From: GCA-2720975 sp964467985
Lineage (GTDB): Bacteria; Planctomycetota; UBA1135; GCA-002686595
Assembly (NCBI GenBank): GCA_964467985.1
Contig: CAYXTP010000019.1
Span: 1 to 37,279 of the forward strand
DNA: 37,279 nucleotides
Reading direction: 5' to 3'
A model generated the notes under the pieces. The model saw only the letters and a program-made list of their open reading frames with translations. It was not told where the DNA came from and did no database searches. Made by a program: the position numbers and the translations under genes. Numbering within the stretch: position 1 is the stretch's first letter; each line of letters starts with the position of its first letter. Shown here piece by piece: positions 15,614-23,221 of the stretch.

Positions 15614-16219
15614 TTACTTGCGGAACGCGGCGCGGACGAGGGTCTCGACGTTGCCTGCCGGGTGATCCTGCACGGCCTTGGCCACGTTGTCTTCAGCTTG
15701 CTTGGGTTTGAATCCCATATGGACCAGGGCTGACACGGCCTCCAATCGCACCTCGTCTCGAGCAGGTGCCGCGGGAGTCAGGACGGAAGTGTCTTGCGGC
15801 TGGACTCCCAGAGTGAGGGCTAAGGTGGTGGCGCGATCACGCAGGTCCAGCAGGATCTGCTCGGCGGTCTTCTTCCCTACGCCCTTGATGCGCGTCAGGC
15901 TGGACAGATCAGCCGCTGCAATCGCTGCGACCAATTCGGCGGGCGGCAAGCCAGAAAGCAAGGCCAAGCCCATCGACGGTCCGACTCCCTTGACCTTCAA
16001 GAGTTCGCGAAACAAGTCGCGATGTTCACGTCGATCGAAGCCGTAGAGGGTCTGGGCATCTTCGCGCACGGCGAAATGGACCCAGGCGCGCGCGTCCTGG
16101 CCGGCCTCCGGGAACTTCGATCCCAAGGGAGTCAGGAGCCAATAGCCGACGCCATTCACGTCCAAAGCGATGTGGGTCGCTCCGCGGGCGTGGATGGTTC
16201 CTTGAAGGTATTCGAACAT
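15614..16219 (-). CDS. ruvA: Holliday junction branch migration protein RuvA
   Basis: RuvA binds Holliday junctions and loads the RuvB motor. The 201-aa product has the N-terminal OB-fold (start MFEYLQG, then LDVNGVGYWL), two helix-hairpin-helix motifs (LKVKGVGPSMGLALL and TRIKGVGKKTAEQIL), and the C-terminal RuvB-contacting domain ending in a UBA-like helix (ALVHMGF, Lys/Ala-rich end). The length is normal. Neither ruvB nor ruvC is adjacent; instead the serine pathway follows by 24 nt. The region upstream (16220-16444) holds a candidate terminator of the previous gene and presumably the promoter of this run. Confidence 0.93.
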   Translation of the reverse strand: MFEYLQGTIHARGATHIALDVNGVGYWLLTPLGSKFPEAGQDARAWVHFAVREDAQTLYGFDRREHRDLFRELLKVKGVGPSMGLALLSGLPPAELVAAIAAADLSSLTRIKGVGKKTAEQILLDLRDRATTLALTLGVQPQDTSVLTPAAPARDEVRLEAVSALVHMGFKPKQAEDNVAKAVQDHPAGNVETLVRAAFRK

Positions 16220-16394
16220 GTGCTCCCCCCGAGCGGTCGTATGGATCAGTCAGCCTCGCGTGCCCGGACCTGCTCGGCCCGACACATGTGAGTCGTCCAG
16301 TGTGGCTTTCCGGCACAACGGAATCGAGATCCGCCTGCCCCAAACTGCCCGGAGGTGATTCGGTTGGGAGCTGCAGCTTGGGATCCTGGCACAA

Positions 16395-16430
16395 CCTCCC
16401 GCCCTGCACCCGAAGGCGGTCGTAGGGAGG
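16395..16430 (-). terminator. Candidate terminator hairpin after the TPR/alpha-CTD gene
   Basis: CCTCCCGCC (16395-16403) can pair with GGCGG (16415-16419) and GGGAGG (16425-16430), leaving a small bulge. It lies 15-50 nt beyond the stop of the minus-strand gene. There is no clear U-run, so the call rests on position and stem only. Confidence 0.3.
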
Positions 16431-16444
16431 CCGGCTGCCGAACT

Positions 16445-17812
16445 CTAGTCGTCGCCCTTGAGCTTGAGGTTGTACTCACCCAACTTGTCGCGCAGCTCGA
16501 TCAAGCTGGTGACTCCGAAGTTGGGCATGGCCAACAGTTCTTCCTCGGTGTGGGAGACGATCTCGCTCAGGGTCATGCAGCCCATGTTCTCCACCGCCCG
16601 ACGGGCGCGGATCGAAAGCTTGAGGTCGTTGACCGAACGGTTGAGGGGGTCGCTGGTGTCCAGCTCCTGAGGTGAGAAGGTCTGATTGCGAGCGATGGAC
16701 GCCACGGCCTCTTCGCGCGCCATACCGAGGCGCAGTCCCTTGGAGCCCAGGATCTCCTTGATTTCCGCCAAGGACGTCTCGCCGAAGTTCTTGTACGAGA
16801 GCAGCTCGTTCTCGGACTTCTTGACCAGGTCGCCCAGGGTCATGATGTCCATCTTGTTCAGGCAGTTGCGAGCGCGCACCGTGAGCTCGAAGTCGGTGAT
16901 CGGAATGCGCAGGATCTGGTTGAGGCGATCCTCCTTCTTCTCCATGTCCTCGTCGTAGAACATGTTCATTCCGGCAACGGCGTCCTGCAGGTAGAGGCGC
17001 GCGCGGCGATCCAACGGCTGACAGCGGGTGACGGTCTCGAAGCAGGCGGCAGCTTCGGTGTCGCGACCGAGGTCCTCATAGAGAACTCCCAAGTTCATCA
17101 TCACGTTGCGATCAATGGGCAACATGGTGGTCAGGGTCTCGTAGCACTCCAAGGCTAGATCGTCGAGACCGGAGCGTTCGGCCAAGTGGGCCAGGCGGAA
17201 TAGGTTGCGCCGGTGCGTGGGGTCCAGCTCGCGTGCAGCCGAGTAGGCGTCGATGGCGTCCTGGCGATCGTGGCTCAGTTCGCACAAGCGTCCGGCCAGG
17301 TACTTGGCTTCGGCGCTGTCATGGAACGATGTCGGTGCGTCTTCCAGGGCCGAAATGAGCTGCGCGCGACCGGAATCCTCGTCTCCAGAGGCCAGTTCGG
17401 CCTCCAGGCCGGCGTCGATCCAAGCCTGCCGCGGCCGGGGCTCTTCGGGGTGCTTGACACTCAGCGCTTTGAAGACATCTGCCGCCTCCTTGAAGCGCCC
17501 GAGAGAGGCCAGCGAATGTCCCAACGTGAATGCGGCCACGTCATCTTGGGGGTGGTTCGACAACAAGCTGACAGCTCCCTCGAAGTCGCCCAGCATCCAA
17601 AGACCCAGTCCTCGCCGACGTCCTTGTTCCCCGTCCTGGGCCAGGCGTTCCACCGTATTGGCGAAACTGTCGTGGGCGCGGCGGCGCGCGAAGATGGCCG
17701 AGCGCTCCTGTTGTAGCGCAGCAAAACTAGGAACCGGATCAGTGGCCAAGTCGAAGAGAGGCTCGGACGGCTCTTGGGTGGCGGTGGCACCTAAGTCCAT
17801 TGTGTCGATCAT
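16445..17812 (-). CDS. TPR protein with two RNA polymerase alpha-CTD-like domains
   Basis: The 455-aa product has an acidic N-terminus, TPR-like helical repeats across about residues 65-285, and two C-terminal modules like the DNA-binding C-terminal domain of RNA polymerase alpha. Module 1 (about 304-363) reads FELTVRARNCL, then GDLV and NFGETSLAEIK. It keeps the equivalents of E. coli alpha Arg265 (Arg313), Asn268, Cys269, Gly296, Ser299 and Glu302, although Lys298 is Thr. Module 2 (about 392-452) keeps the Arg (Arg402), Gly, Ser and Glu but not the Asn. There is no alpha N-terminal domain, so this is not RpoA. Likely roles are DNA or transcription-factor binding with TPR-mediated contacts; this is inference. 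The gene stands alone and is divergent from murA. The start could be the ATG at 17812 or at 17800. Confidence 0.8.
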   Translation of the reverse strand: MIDTMDLGATATQEPSEPLFDLATDPVPSFAALQQERSAIFARRRAHDSFANTVERLAQDGEQGRRRGLGLWMLGDFEGAVSLLSNHPQDDVAAFTLGHSLASLGRFKEAADVFKALSVKHPEEPRPRQAWIDAGLEAELASGDEDSGRAQLISALEDAPTSFHDSAEAKYLAGRLCELSHDRQDAIDAYSAARELDPTHRRNLFRLAHLAERSGLDDLALECYETLTTMLPIDRNVMMNLGVLYEDLGRDTEAAACFETVTRCQPLDRRARLYLQDAVAGMNMFYDEDMEKKEDRLNQILRIPITDFELTVRARNCLNKMDIMTLGDLVKKSENELLSYKNFGETSLAEIKEILGSKGLRLGMAREEAVASIARNQTFSPQELDTSDPLNRSVNDLKLSIRARRAVENMGCMTLSEIVSHTEEELLAMPNFGVTSLIELRDKLGEYNLKLKGDD

Positions 17813-18175
17813 CTTAAGCGGCGTGCGTGGGTGGAACGGAGAGGGCGGTTCCTTCGTGAATGAAGGAGCGCAGCGTCGCCCGAGGAGAGCGGAGGCTTGT
17901 CCTCTCCGGGGGGTCCGGGGATGGTTTCCCCGAGTCTGCTTTGCACAGATTTGGGGGGCGGAGATTTTATGTCCGGGCGGGGGGCGCCGTCAACTCGCCC
18001 CGCAGCCCCCACAGTTCTTCCGACCTGGGGCGGGAATCCGGCCTCGCCCGGCGCTAGGGTGGTTTCGACGAGGGGTCCCAGCGGATCCGTGTTCCGACGT
18101 CCGGGGAGGCCCCGGGCGCTAGCACCAGACTTAATTTACTGCGTTCGCGCGCTTTTCTTCGGGGGGAAGCAAAGC
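17813..18175. other. Divergent intergenic region before murA
   Basis: This is 363 bp between the TPR/alpha-CTD gene (minus) and murA (plus), so it should hold both promoters. It is GC-rich with G-runs. The only AT-rich spot near murA is TTAATTTA at 18131-18138, about 37 nt before the start; I cannot pair it with a good -35 box. A short GC hairpin (CCGGGG / CCCCGG, 18101-18115) lies just upstream of it. An open frame continues through the region in phase with murA but carries no recognisable domain. Confidence 0.4.
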
Positions 18176-19459
18176 TTGGAGAAGTTGATCGTTGAAGGTG
18201 GCCGGCCCCTGGAGGGAACGGTCCAGACAGCCGGATCGAAGAACGCCGTACTGCCCATCATGGCGGCTTCGATCCTGAGCCGCGAACCCCTACGTCTGAC
18301 GGGCGTGCCGCAATTGACCGATGTGCACACCATGCTGGGTGTGCTGCAAGGGCTCGGTGCCCAGGGCCAGTTCGATTCCGAACGATCCCTGAGCGTCTCG
18401 TGTGCTGGGGATATCACGGGTCGTGCGGACTGGGAAGCGGTGCGCAAGATGCGTGGCTCGGTTTGCGTCTTGGGCCCCCTGCTGGCGCGCCTTGGCCGGG
18501 CCGAAGTCAGTCTGCCGGGGGGCTGCGTCTTTGGCGTGCGCCCGATCGACATCCACATCAAGGGACTGCGTGCCCTGGGCGCGCGGGTTGAAATCGAGCG
18601 CGGTTTCATCGTGGCCGAGGCGCCAGAAGGCGGCTTGCGCGGCGCGGATCTCTATCTCGGCTCGGCCTTTGGATCTTCTGTGCTTGGCACGGCCAATGTG
18701 CTCATGGCCGCCACCCTGGCGCGCGGGACCACCACGATTCAGGGAGCGGCCTGTGAACCTGAAATCGTCGACCTGGCGGACTGTCTCAACCGCATGGGCG
18801 CGCGGATCCGGGGTCAAGGGTCTCCCTTTCTGACCATCGAGGGCGTGGACGAGTTGGGTGCAGCGGACCACCCGGTCATTCCGGACCGCATTGAGGCCGG
18901 CACCTACGTCATCGCGGGGTGCCTCACCGGCGGGCGCGTACGCGTTGAAGGCTGTCGACCCGACCACCTCTCGGTCATGCTCGACCGGTTGAACGAAGCA
19001 GAACTTTCGCTGCAGGTGGGGGACGATTGGATCGAGACCCAGCCCCGAGATCCTCAGGCGCAGCGGCCGCACCCGACCGATGTCACCACTCACCCCTATC
19101 CCGGTTTCCCCACCGACTTGCAGGCACAGTGGATGACTCTGATGACCAGTGCCGATGGTCTCTCCATCATCACGGAGTGCATCTACCCGGACCGCTTCAT
19201 GCACATGCCGGAATTGGAGCGTCTGGGCGCATCGGTCCGTCGCCAGGGAACCGCGGCCATCGTGCGCGGGACCGAACGACTCTCCGGAGCACCGGTGACG
19301 GCCTCCGATCTGCGCGCATCGGCCGCTCTCGTATTGGCTGGGCTGGTCGCCGAAGGCACGACGGAGGTGCACCGCGTCTACCACATCGATCGGGGCTACG
19401 AGCACATCGAGAAGCGGCTGCAAGGTCTGGGCGCAGAGATCCGCCGCGAGCAGGACTGA
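18176..19459 (+). CDS. murA: UDP-N-acetylglucosamine 1-carboxyvinyltransferase MurA
   Basis: MurA transfers enolpyruvate from PEP to UDP-GlcNAc, the first committed step of peptidoglycan synthesis. From the TTG at 18176 the product is 427 aa, the normal length. The family N-terminus (EKLIVEGG) follows immediately and a GGGGGGAAG lies upstream at Shine-Dalgarno distance. Lys22-Asn23 (AGSKNAVLP) bind substrate. The loop GGCVFGVRPIDIH carries Cys117, the target of fosfomycin (Cys115 in E. coli), and FPTDLQAQ carries the conserved catalytic Asp. Its presence argues for a peptidoglycan-containing cell wall, as now accepted for most Planctomycetota. An in-frame open stretch upstream to 17897 has no family similarity and was left out. 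ffh follows by 71 nt. Confidence 0.93.
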   Translation: MEKLIVEGGRPLEGTVQTAGSKNAVLPIMAASILSREPLRLTGVPQLTDVHTMLGVLQGLGAQGQFDSERSLSVSCAGDITGRADWEAVRKMRGSVCVLGPLLARLGRAEVSLPGGCVFGVRPIDIHIKGLRALGARVEIERGFIVAEAPEGGLRGADLYLGSAFGSSVLGTANVLMAATLARGTTTIQGAACEPEIVDLADCLNRMGARIRGQGSPFLTIEGVDELGAADHPVIPDRIEAGTYVIAGCLTGGRVRVEGCRPDHLSVMLDRLNEAELSLQVGDDWIETQPRDPQAQRPHPTDVTTHPYPGFPTDLQAQWMTLMTSADGLSIITECIYPDRFMHMPELERLGASVRRQGTAAIVRGTERLSGAPVTASDLRASAALVLAGLVAEGTTEVHRVYHIDRGYEHIEKRLQGLGAEIRREQD

Positions 19460-19474
19460 TCCTGACCGCCGGGG

Positions 19475-19503
19475 TCCACAGGAGCGGCTGACGGTGCTAT
19501 AAA
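19475..19503 (+). promoter_or_regulatory. Candidate sigma-70-type promoter for ffh
   Basis: TCCACA at 19475-19480 (4 of 6 against TTGACA), a 17-nt spacer, then TATAAA at 19498-19503 (5 of 6 against TATAAT). It lies in the short gap after murA and 27 nt before the ffh ATG, giving a very short leader without a Shine-Dalgarno sequence. Seen by eye only. Confidence 0.4.
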
Positions 19504-19530
19504 GCGGCCAATCGCCCCCCCGCACTGCCC

Positions 19531-21147
19531 ATGTTCGAATCTCTCACCAAGCGCCTGACCCAGTCCTTTGCCGGGCTCCGGGGCCGGCGGGAACTGACCG
19601 CGGACAATATTGAAGAGGGGCTTGGCGCAGTGCGCACGGCCTTGCTTGAGGCCGATGTTCACTTCGAGCTAGCGGCTGAGTTCACGCAGCGTGTGTCCGC
19701 CCGGGCCCTGGGTGCCGAACGCGTCAAGGGCGTGCAAGCCTCAGACCAGTTCGTGCACGCCGTGCACACCGAACTGGTGGAGTTGATGGGGCCCGAGGAC
19801 GCCACGCTCCAGTTCGCCAAGCACGGCCCCACGATCATCCTCATGGCGGGTCTGCAGGGCGCAGGCAAGACCACCACCTGCGCCAAGTTGGCCCTGCACT
19901 TGCGAGACAAGCATGCCAAGCGGCCTCTACTCGTGGCCGCCGATGTGAAGCGCCCCGCCGCGGTGGAGCAACTGCGCGTCTTGGGCGAGCGTCTGCAGAT
20001 CCCGGTCTTCCATAAGGAAGGTGTCAGCCCGCCCGACGTCTGCGCGGCGGGCGTGGCGGCGGCCAAGGCCGGAGGGCAGGACGTGGTGATCCTCGACACC
20101 GCGGGCCGCCTGCACGTGGACGATGAGTTGATGGGGGAGGTGGCCGAGATCGCGGGCCGCACGCGGCCCCACAACCAGCTGCTTGTTGTCGACGCGATGA
20201 CCGGACAGGACGCCCTGCAATCCGCGCGCGTCTTCCACGAACGATTGAGCTTGTCCGGGGTCATCCTGACCAAGATGGACGGTGACGCGCGCGGGGGTGC
20301 GGCTCTCAGCCTGAAGCACGTCACCGGTTGTCCGCTGCTCTATCTGGGCGTTGGCGAGGACGTCAAAGACCTCGATCCGTTCCAGGCGGAACGCATGGCG
20401 GGGCGCATCCTCGGCATGGGCGACGTGGTCGGACTGGTGGAGACGGCCCAAGAGAACATCGATGAGCAGGAGGCCCAAGCGGGCTTCGAGAAGATGATCA
20501 TGGGCTCGTTCACCCTGGAGGACATGTTCGGCATGATCCGCATGGTGCGCAAAATGGGGCCCATGAAGAAGGTGCTCGGAATGATGCCCGGCATGGGCAG
20601 CATGGGCGACATGGACGTGGATGAGCGCGAGATGAATCGCCTCGAAGCACTGTTTACTTCCATGACACCGCGTGAGCGCATTCAGCCCGAAATCCTGGAT
20701 GTGAGTCGGAGGCGACGCATCGCGCGCGGTTCCGGCCAAGACACGGGCGCGGTGAACGAGCTGCTCAAACGCTTCAAGGGCATGAAGAAGGGCATGAAAC
20801 AACTCAACAAGATGGGGCTCGGCTCCATGCTTGGAAAGGCCGGCAAGCGCGAGGCTCTGGCGGGCATGTCGTCCAGCGGCAGCATGGTCGACCCCAAGGC
20901 CGGCGGTGGATCCGGCCTGCTCGGCGGGCTTGGCGGAGCCCTCGGTGGGGGGCTTGGGGGTCTGATGGGCGCAGGTGGGGCCGGCGCTGGCATGCCTGAC
21001 GCGGGAGCTGCTGGTCTGGGCGGGCTGGGCGACATGACTCGTCCCATGGGCTCTTCGTCCACCCGTGGCCGGAACGACCTCTCCAAACAACGCAAGAAGG
21101 ACAAGGCCAAGCGCAAGCAGAAGCGCAAAAACCGCAAGAAGCGCTAG
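19531..21147 (+). CDS. ffh: Signal recognition particle protein Ffh (SRP54) with extended C-terminus
   Basis: Ffh binds signal peptides of nascent chains and the SRP RNA, and docks with FtsY to target membrane proteins. The 538-aa product has the N domain, the GTPase G domain (GLQGAGKTTT from 107, DTAGRL, TKMDGDARGG) and the Met-rich M domain with the RNA-binding SRRRRIARGSG motif. After the normal end of the M domain near residue 435 there is an extra tail of about 103 residues: a Gly/Leu/Ala-rich stretch and then a Lys/Arg-rich end. Usual bacterial Ffh is about 450 aa. The tail is read in the same frame with no break. The start has no Shine-Dalgarno. rpsP follows after 103 nt. Confidence 0.95.
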   Translation: MFESLTKRLTQSFAGLRGRRELTADNIEEGLGAVRTALLEADVHFELAAEFTQRVSARALGAERVKGVQASDQFVHAVHTELVELMGPEDATLQFAKHGPTIILMAGLQGAGKTTTCAKLALHLRDKHAKRPLLVAADVKRPAAVEQLRVLGERLQIPVFHKEGVSPPDVCAAGVAAAKAGGQDVVILDTAGRLHVDDELMGEVAEIAGRTRPHNQLLVVDAMTGQDALQSARVFHERLSLSGVILTKMDGDARGGAALSLKHVTGCPLLYLGVGEDVKDLDPFQAERMAGRILGMGDVVGLVETAQENIDEQEAQAGFEKMIMGSFTLEDMFGMIRMVRKMGPMKKVLGMMPGMGSMGDMDVDEREMNRLEALFTSMTPRERIQPEILDVSRRRRIARGSGQDTGAVNELLKRFKGMKKGMKQLNKMGLGSMLGKAGKREALAGMSSSGSMVDPKAGGGSGLLGGLGGALGGGLGGLMGAGGAGAGMPDAGAAGLGGLGDMTRPMGSSSTRGRNDLSKQRKKDKAKRKQKRKNRKKR

Positions 21148-21250
21148 ACAGCCCCGCGGAGGGGTGTTGTGATCTTCCGCCCCAATTCCGGGAAGCACCG
21201 TCCGACACACCCAGCGGGATCTCCAGCAAGCTCCCTCCCTCTACTCGTCC

Positions 21251-21685
21251 ATGGCCGTCGTCATCCGCATGAAGCGTACGGGTCGCCGCAACCGACCCTG
21301 CTACCGTATTTCCGTCGCCGATTCCCGCTGCCCGCGGGATGGCAACGTCTTGGAAAGCCTGGGTCTCTACGATCCGGTTTCTCCGAACCCCGACGCTCAA
21401 CACACGCTCAACGTGGAACGTGCGCGCCACTGGCTCTCGGTGGGGGCCACGCCCAGCCACACAGTGCGTAGCCTCTTCAAGAAGCACAACGTGTACGAAG
21501 GGGACTTGGCACTGAAACCCCAGACCCCGCGCGACCGCAAGGGTCGACGCAAGGTCACGGCCAAGCGGGCCCGCAAGACGGCCACCAAGGCGGCACGTGC
21601 CGAGGCCAAGACTCAGCGCAGGACAGAGCGTCTTACAGCCCGTCGTGCCTCGGCCAAGGCTGCCGAAGCCAGCGCCGACGAGTAG
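21251..21685 (+). CDS. rpsP: 30S ribosomal protein S16 with basic C-terminal extension
   Basis: The first 80 or so residues are typical S16: an IRMKRTGRRNRPCYRISVAD-like opening, then LGLYDP and ARHWLSVGATPSHTV. S16 helps assemble the 30S 5' domain. The product is 144 aa, while most S16 proteins are 80-100 aa; the extra residues (about 95-144) are rich in Lys, Arg, Ala and Thr. In many bacteria rpsP is followed by rimM, trmD and rplS; here none of these follows. A hairpin lies 13-37 nt after the stop. There is no Shine-Dalgarno before the ATG. Confidence 0.93.
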   Translation: MAVVIRMKRTGRRNRPCYRISVADSRCPRDGNVLESLGLYDPVSPNPDAQHTLNVERARHWLSVGATPSHTVRSLFKKHNVYEGDLALKPQTPRDRKGRRKVTAKRARKTATKAARAEAKTQRRTERLTARRASAKAAEASADE

Positions 21686-21697
21686 GACCTGGATGGT

Positions 21698-21722
21698 CTT
21701 CCGGCCGTCACTCGGCTGGAAG
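21698..21722 (+). terminator. Candidate terminator hairpin after rpsP
   Basis: CTTCCGGCCG / CGGCTGGAAG forms a 10-bp stem with one G-U pair and a 5-nt loop. It is followed by a second small hairpin (CGTGA / TCACG) whose loop includes several T. It lies between rpsP and the next gene, which may separate their transcription. Confidence 0.45.
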
Positions 21723-21797
21723 GCGTGAGGTTTTCACGCAATCGCTTCGAGGCCCCTGCCGGGCCGCACCCCCGACCCCAGCCTGAGGATCCTTACC

Positions 21798-23210
21798 GTG
21801 AGTAAGAAGACGGACTTCGTTGGCCGCCTGCTGTCCGACGTCGAGATTCGCACGCCCCTGCCTACGGCACCGCTCAAGGGCGCCAGCCTGCTCGAACAGG
21901 GAGCCGTCATCGTGCTCATGCGTCACTTGACGCAGAAGCAAGCTGAGTCATCGGTCGAATCCCTGCGCGCAGCCCATGGCGATTGGAATGAGACGCGTGT
22001 CAGTCAGGCGCAGGAGATCTCGTCACACCTCAAGTGCAGCATTCGCAAGGTGGGCACCGCGCGCCTGAATGAACTGCGCGAGGCGGCCATGGCGCTCAAG
22101 GAATACCTGCAGGATGTCTTCCAGCAGACGCACGGCATGGACATCGAGCACTTCCGCGAAGACCTGTGGGCGGCTGGCGAAATCGTCGGAGAATTGACCG
22201 TGCTGGGCACGACCGGTGGGGCCTACGTGCTGTGGTTGGCCGCTGACGGTGCCGTTCCCGCCCACAAGGGATTGGTCAAGATCCTCAGTCGCTTGGACCT
22301 GATGAAGCCCACCACCTCGAGCAAGCGGGCCACCGAATCGCTGGAGAGCCTGATTCCGGCGGGCAAGGAATTGGAATTCACGATCACCTTCCACGAGATC
22401 CTGGAGGGCTGGACACACCCCGAAGAACCGATCTACATGCGCGTCGAGACCCTGCGCAAGTGCACGTATGGTCGCAAGGCTCACAAGGACCGACTCGTCT
22501 TCCTCAAGCGCCAGGAAGAACGTCGCAAGAAGGAAGAGATCCGGCGCATCGCCGCAGAGAAGAAAGAGCTCGAGCGTTTGCGCAAGGAAGCTGAGCGCGA
22601 GGCCCGTCGCGAGGCGGCCGAGGCCAAACGGCAGGAGGCTGAGCGCAAGAAGCAGGAAGCGATCGCCAAGCGCAAGGCCGATGCCCTGAAGAAGGCTGAG
22701 GACAAGAAGAAGGCTATCGCCAAGCGCAAGGCAGACGCCAAACGCAAGGCTGAGGCGGCCAAGAAAGCAGCGATCAAGAAAAAAGCCGACGCCAAGAAGA
22801 AGGCCGAAGCCATGAAGAAGGCTGCCGCCAAGAAGAAGATTCAAGATCAGAAGAAGGCGGCCGCCAAGAAGAAAGCGGATGCCAAGAAGAAGGCAGCTGC
22901 GAAGAAGAAAGCGGCGGCCAAGAAGAAGGCCTCCGGCAAGAAGAAGCCCGCTGCCAAGAAGAANNNNNNNNNNNNNNNNNNNNNNNNNNNNNNNNNNNNN
23001 NNNNNNNNNNNNNNNNNNNNNNNNNNNNNNNNNNNNNNNNNNNNNNNNNNNNNNNNNNNNNNNGCCACGAAGAAGAAGGCGGCCAAGAAGAAACCTGCGG
23101 CCAAGAAGAAGGCGGCCGCCAAGAAGAAGCCGATTGCTAAGAAGAAAGCTGCCACGAAGAAGAAGGCGGCCAAGAAGAAAACCACCAAGAAGACTGCACG
23201 GCGGAGGTAG
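21798..23210 (+). CDS. Endonuclease-III-like (HhH-GPD) fold with histone-H1-like Lys/Ala tail
   Basis: The frame encodes about 470 residues across the N gap. Residues about 25-170 resemble the HhH-GPD/endonuclease III fold as seen in Planctomycetota proteins: VIVLMRHLTQKQAESSVESL, DWNETRVSQAQEIS, then the expected hairpin region ELTVLGTTGGAYVLWLAAD and PAHKGLVKILSRLDL. In this alignment the catalytic Lys of the hairpin and the catalytic Asp are both missing, and no C-terminal FeS cysteines are seen. From about 236 on it is charged and helical, then becomes AAKKK-type repeats like histone H1 or bacterial H1-like tails. The start is GTG with GAGG upstream. A DNA-binding, nucleoid-associated role is an inference. 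The tail length is unknown because the assembly gap lies inside it. Confidence 0.6.
   Translation: MSKKTDFVGRLLSDVEIRTPLPTAPLKGASLLEQGAVIVLMRHLTQKQAESSVESLRAAHGDWNETRVSQAQEISSHLKCSIRKVGTARLNELREAAMALKEYLQDVFQQTHGMDIEHFREDLWAAGEIVGELTVLGTTGGAYVLWLAADGAVPAHKGLVKILSRLDLMKPTTSSKRATESLESLIPAGKELEFTITFHEILEGWTHPEEPIYMRVETLRKCTYGRKAHKDRLVFLKRQEERRKKEEIRRIAAEKKELERLRKEAEREARREAAEAKRQEAERKKQEAIAKRKADALKKAEDKKKAIAKRKADAKRKAEAAKKAAIKKKADAKKKAEAMKKAAAKKKIQDQKKAAAKKKADAKKKAAAKKKAAAKKKASGKKKPAAKKXXXXXXXXXXXXXXXXXXXXXXXXXXXXXXXXXXATKKKAAKKKPAAKKKAAAKKKPIAKKKAATKKKAAKKKTTKKTARRR
22964..23063. other. Assembly gap of 100 N inside the Lys/Ala repeat tail
   Basis: Exactly 100 undetermined bases interrupt the AAG/GCC-rich coding repeat. 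A round 100 is a common placeholder for a gap of unknown length, so the true number of repeats is not known. The reading frame happens to continue across the placeholder and the flanks encode the same kind of repeat. Confidence 0.95.
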
Positions 23211-23221
23211 GTCGCTTCCCC

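Noticed and set aside
17897..18175. N-terminal extension of murA
   Set aside because: The stretch is Pro/Arg/Gly-rich without MurA similarity, and the TTG at 18176 has a Shine-Dalgarno-like GGGGGGAAG and gives the normal length.
19927..21210. Minus-strand frame of 427 codons opposite ffh
   Set aside because: It is a shadow of ffh caused by high GC; it has no domain, while ffh has every expected motif.
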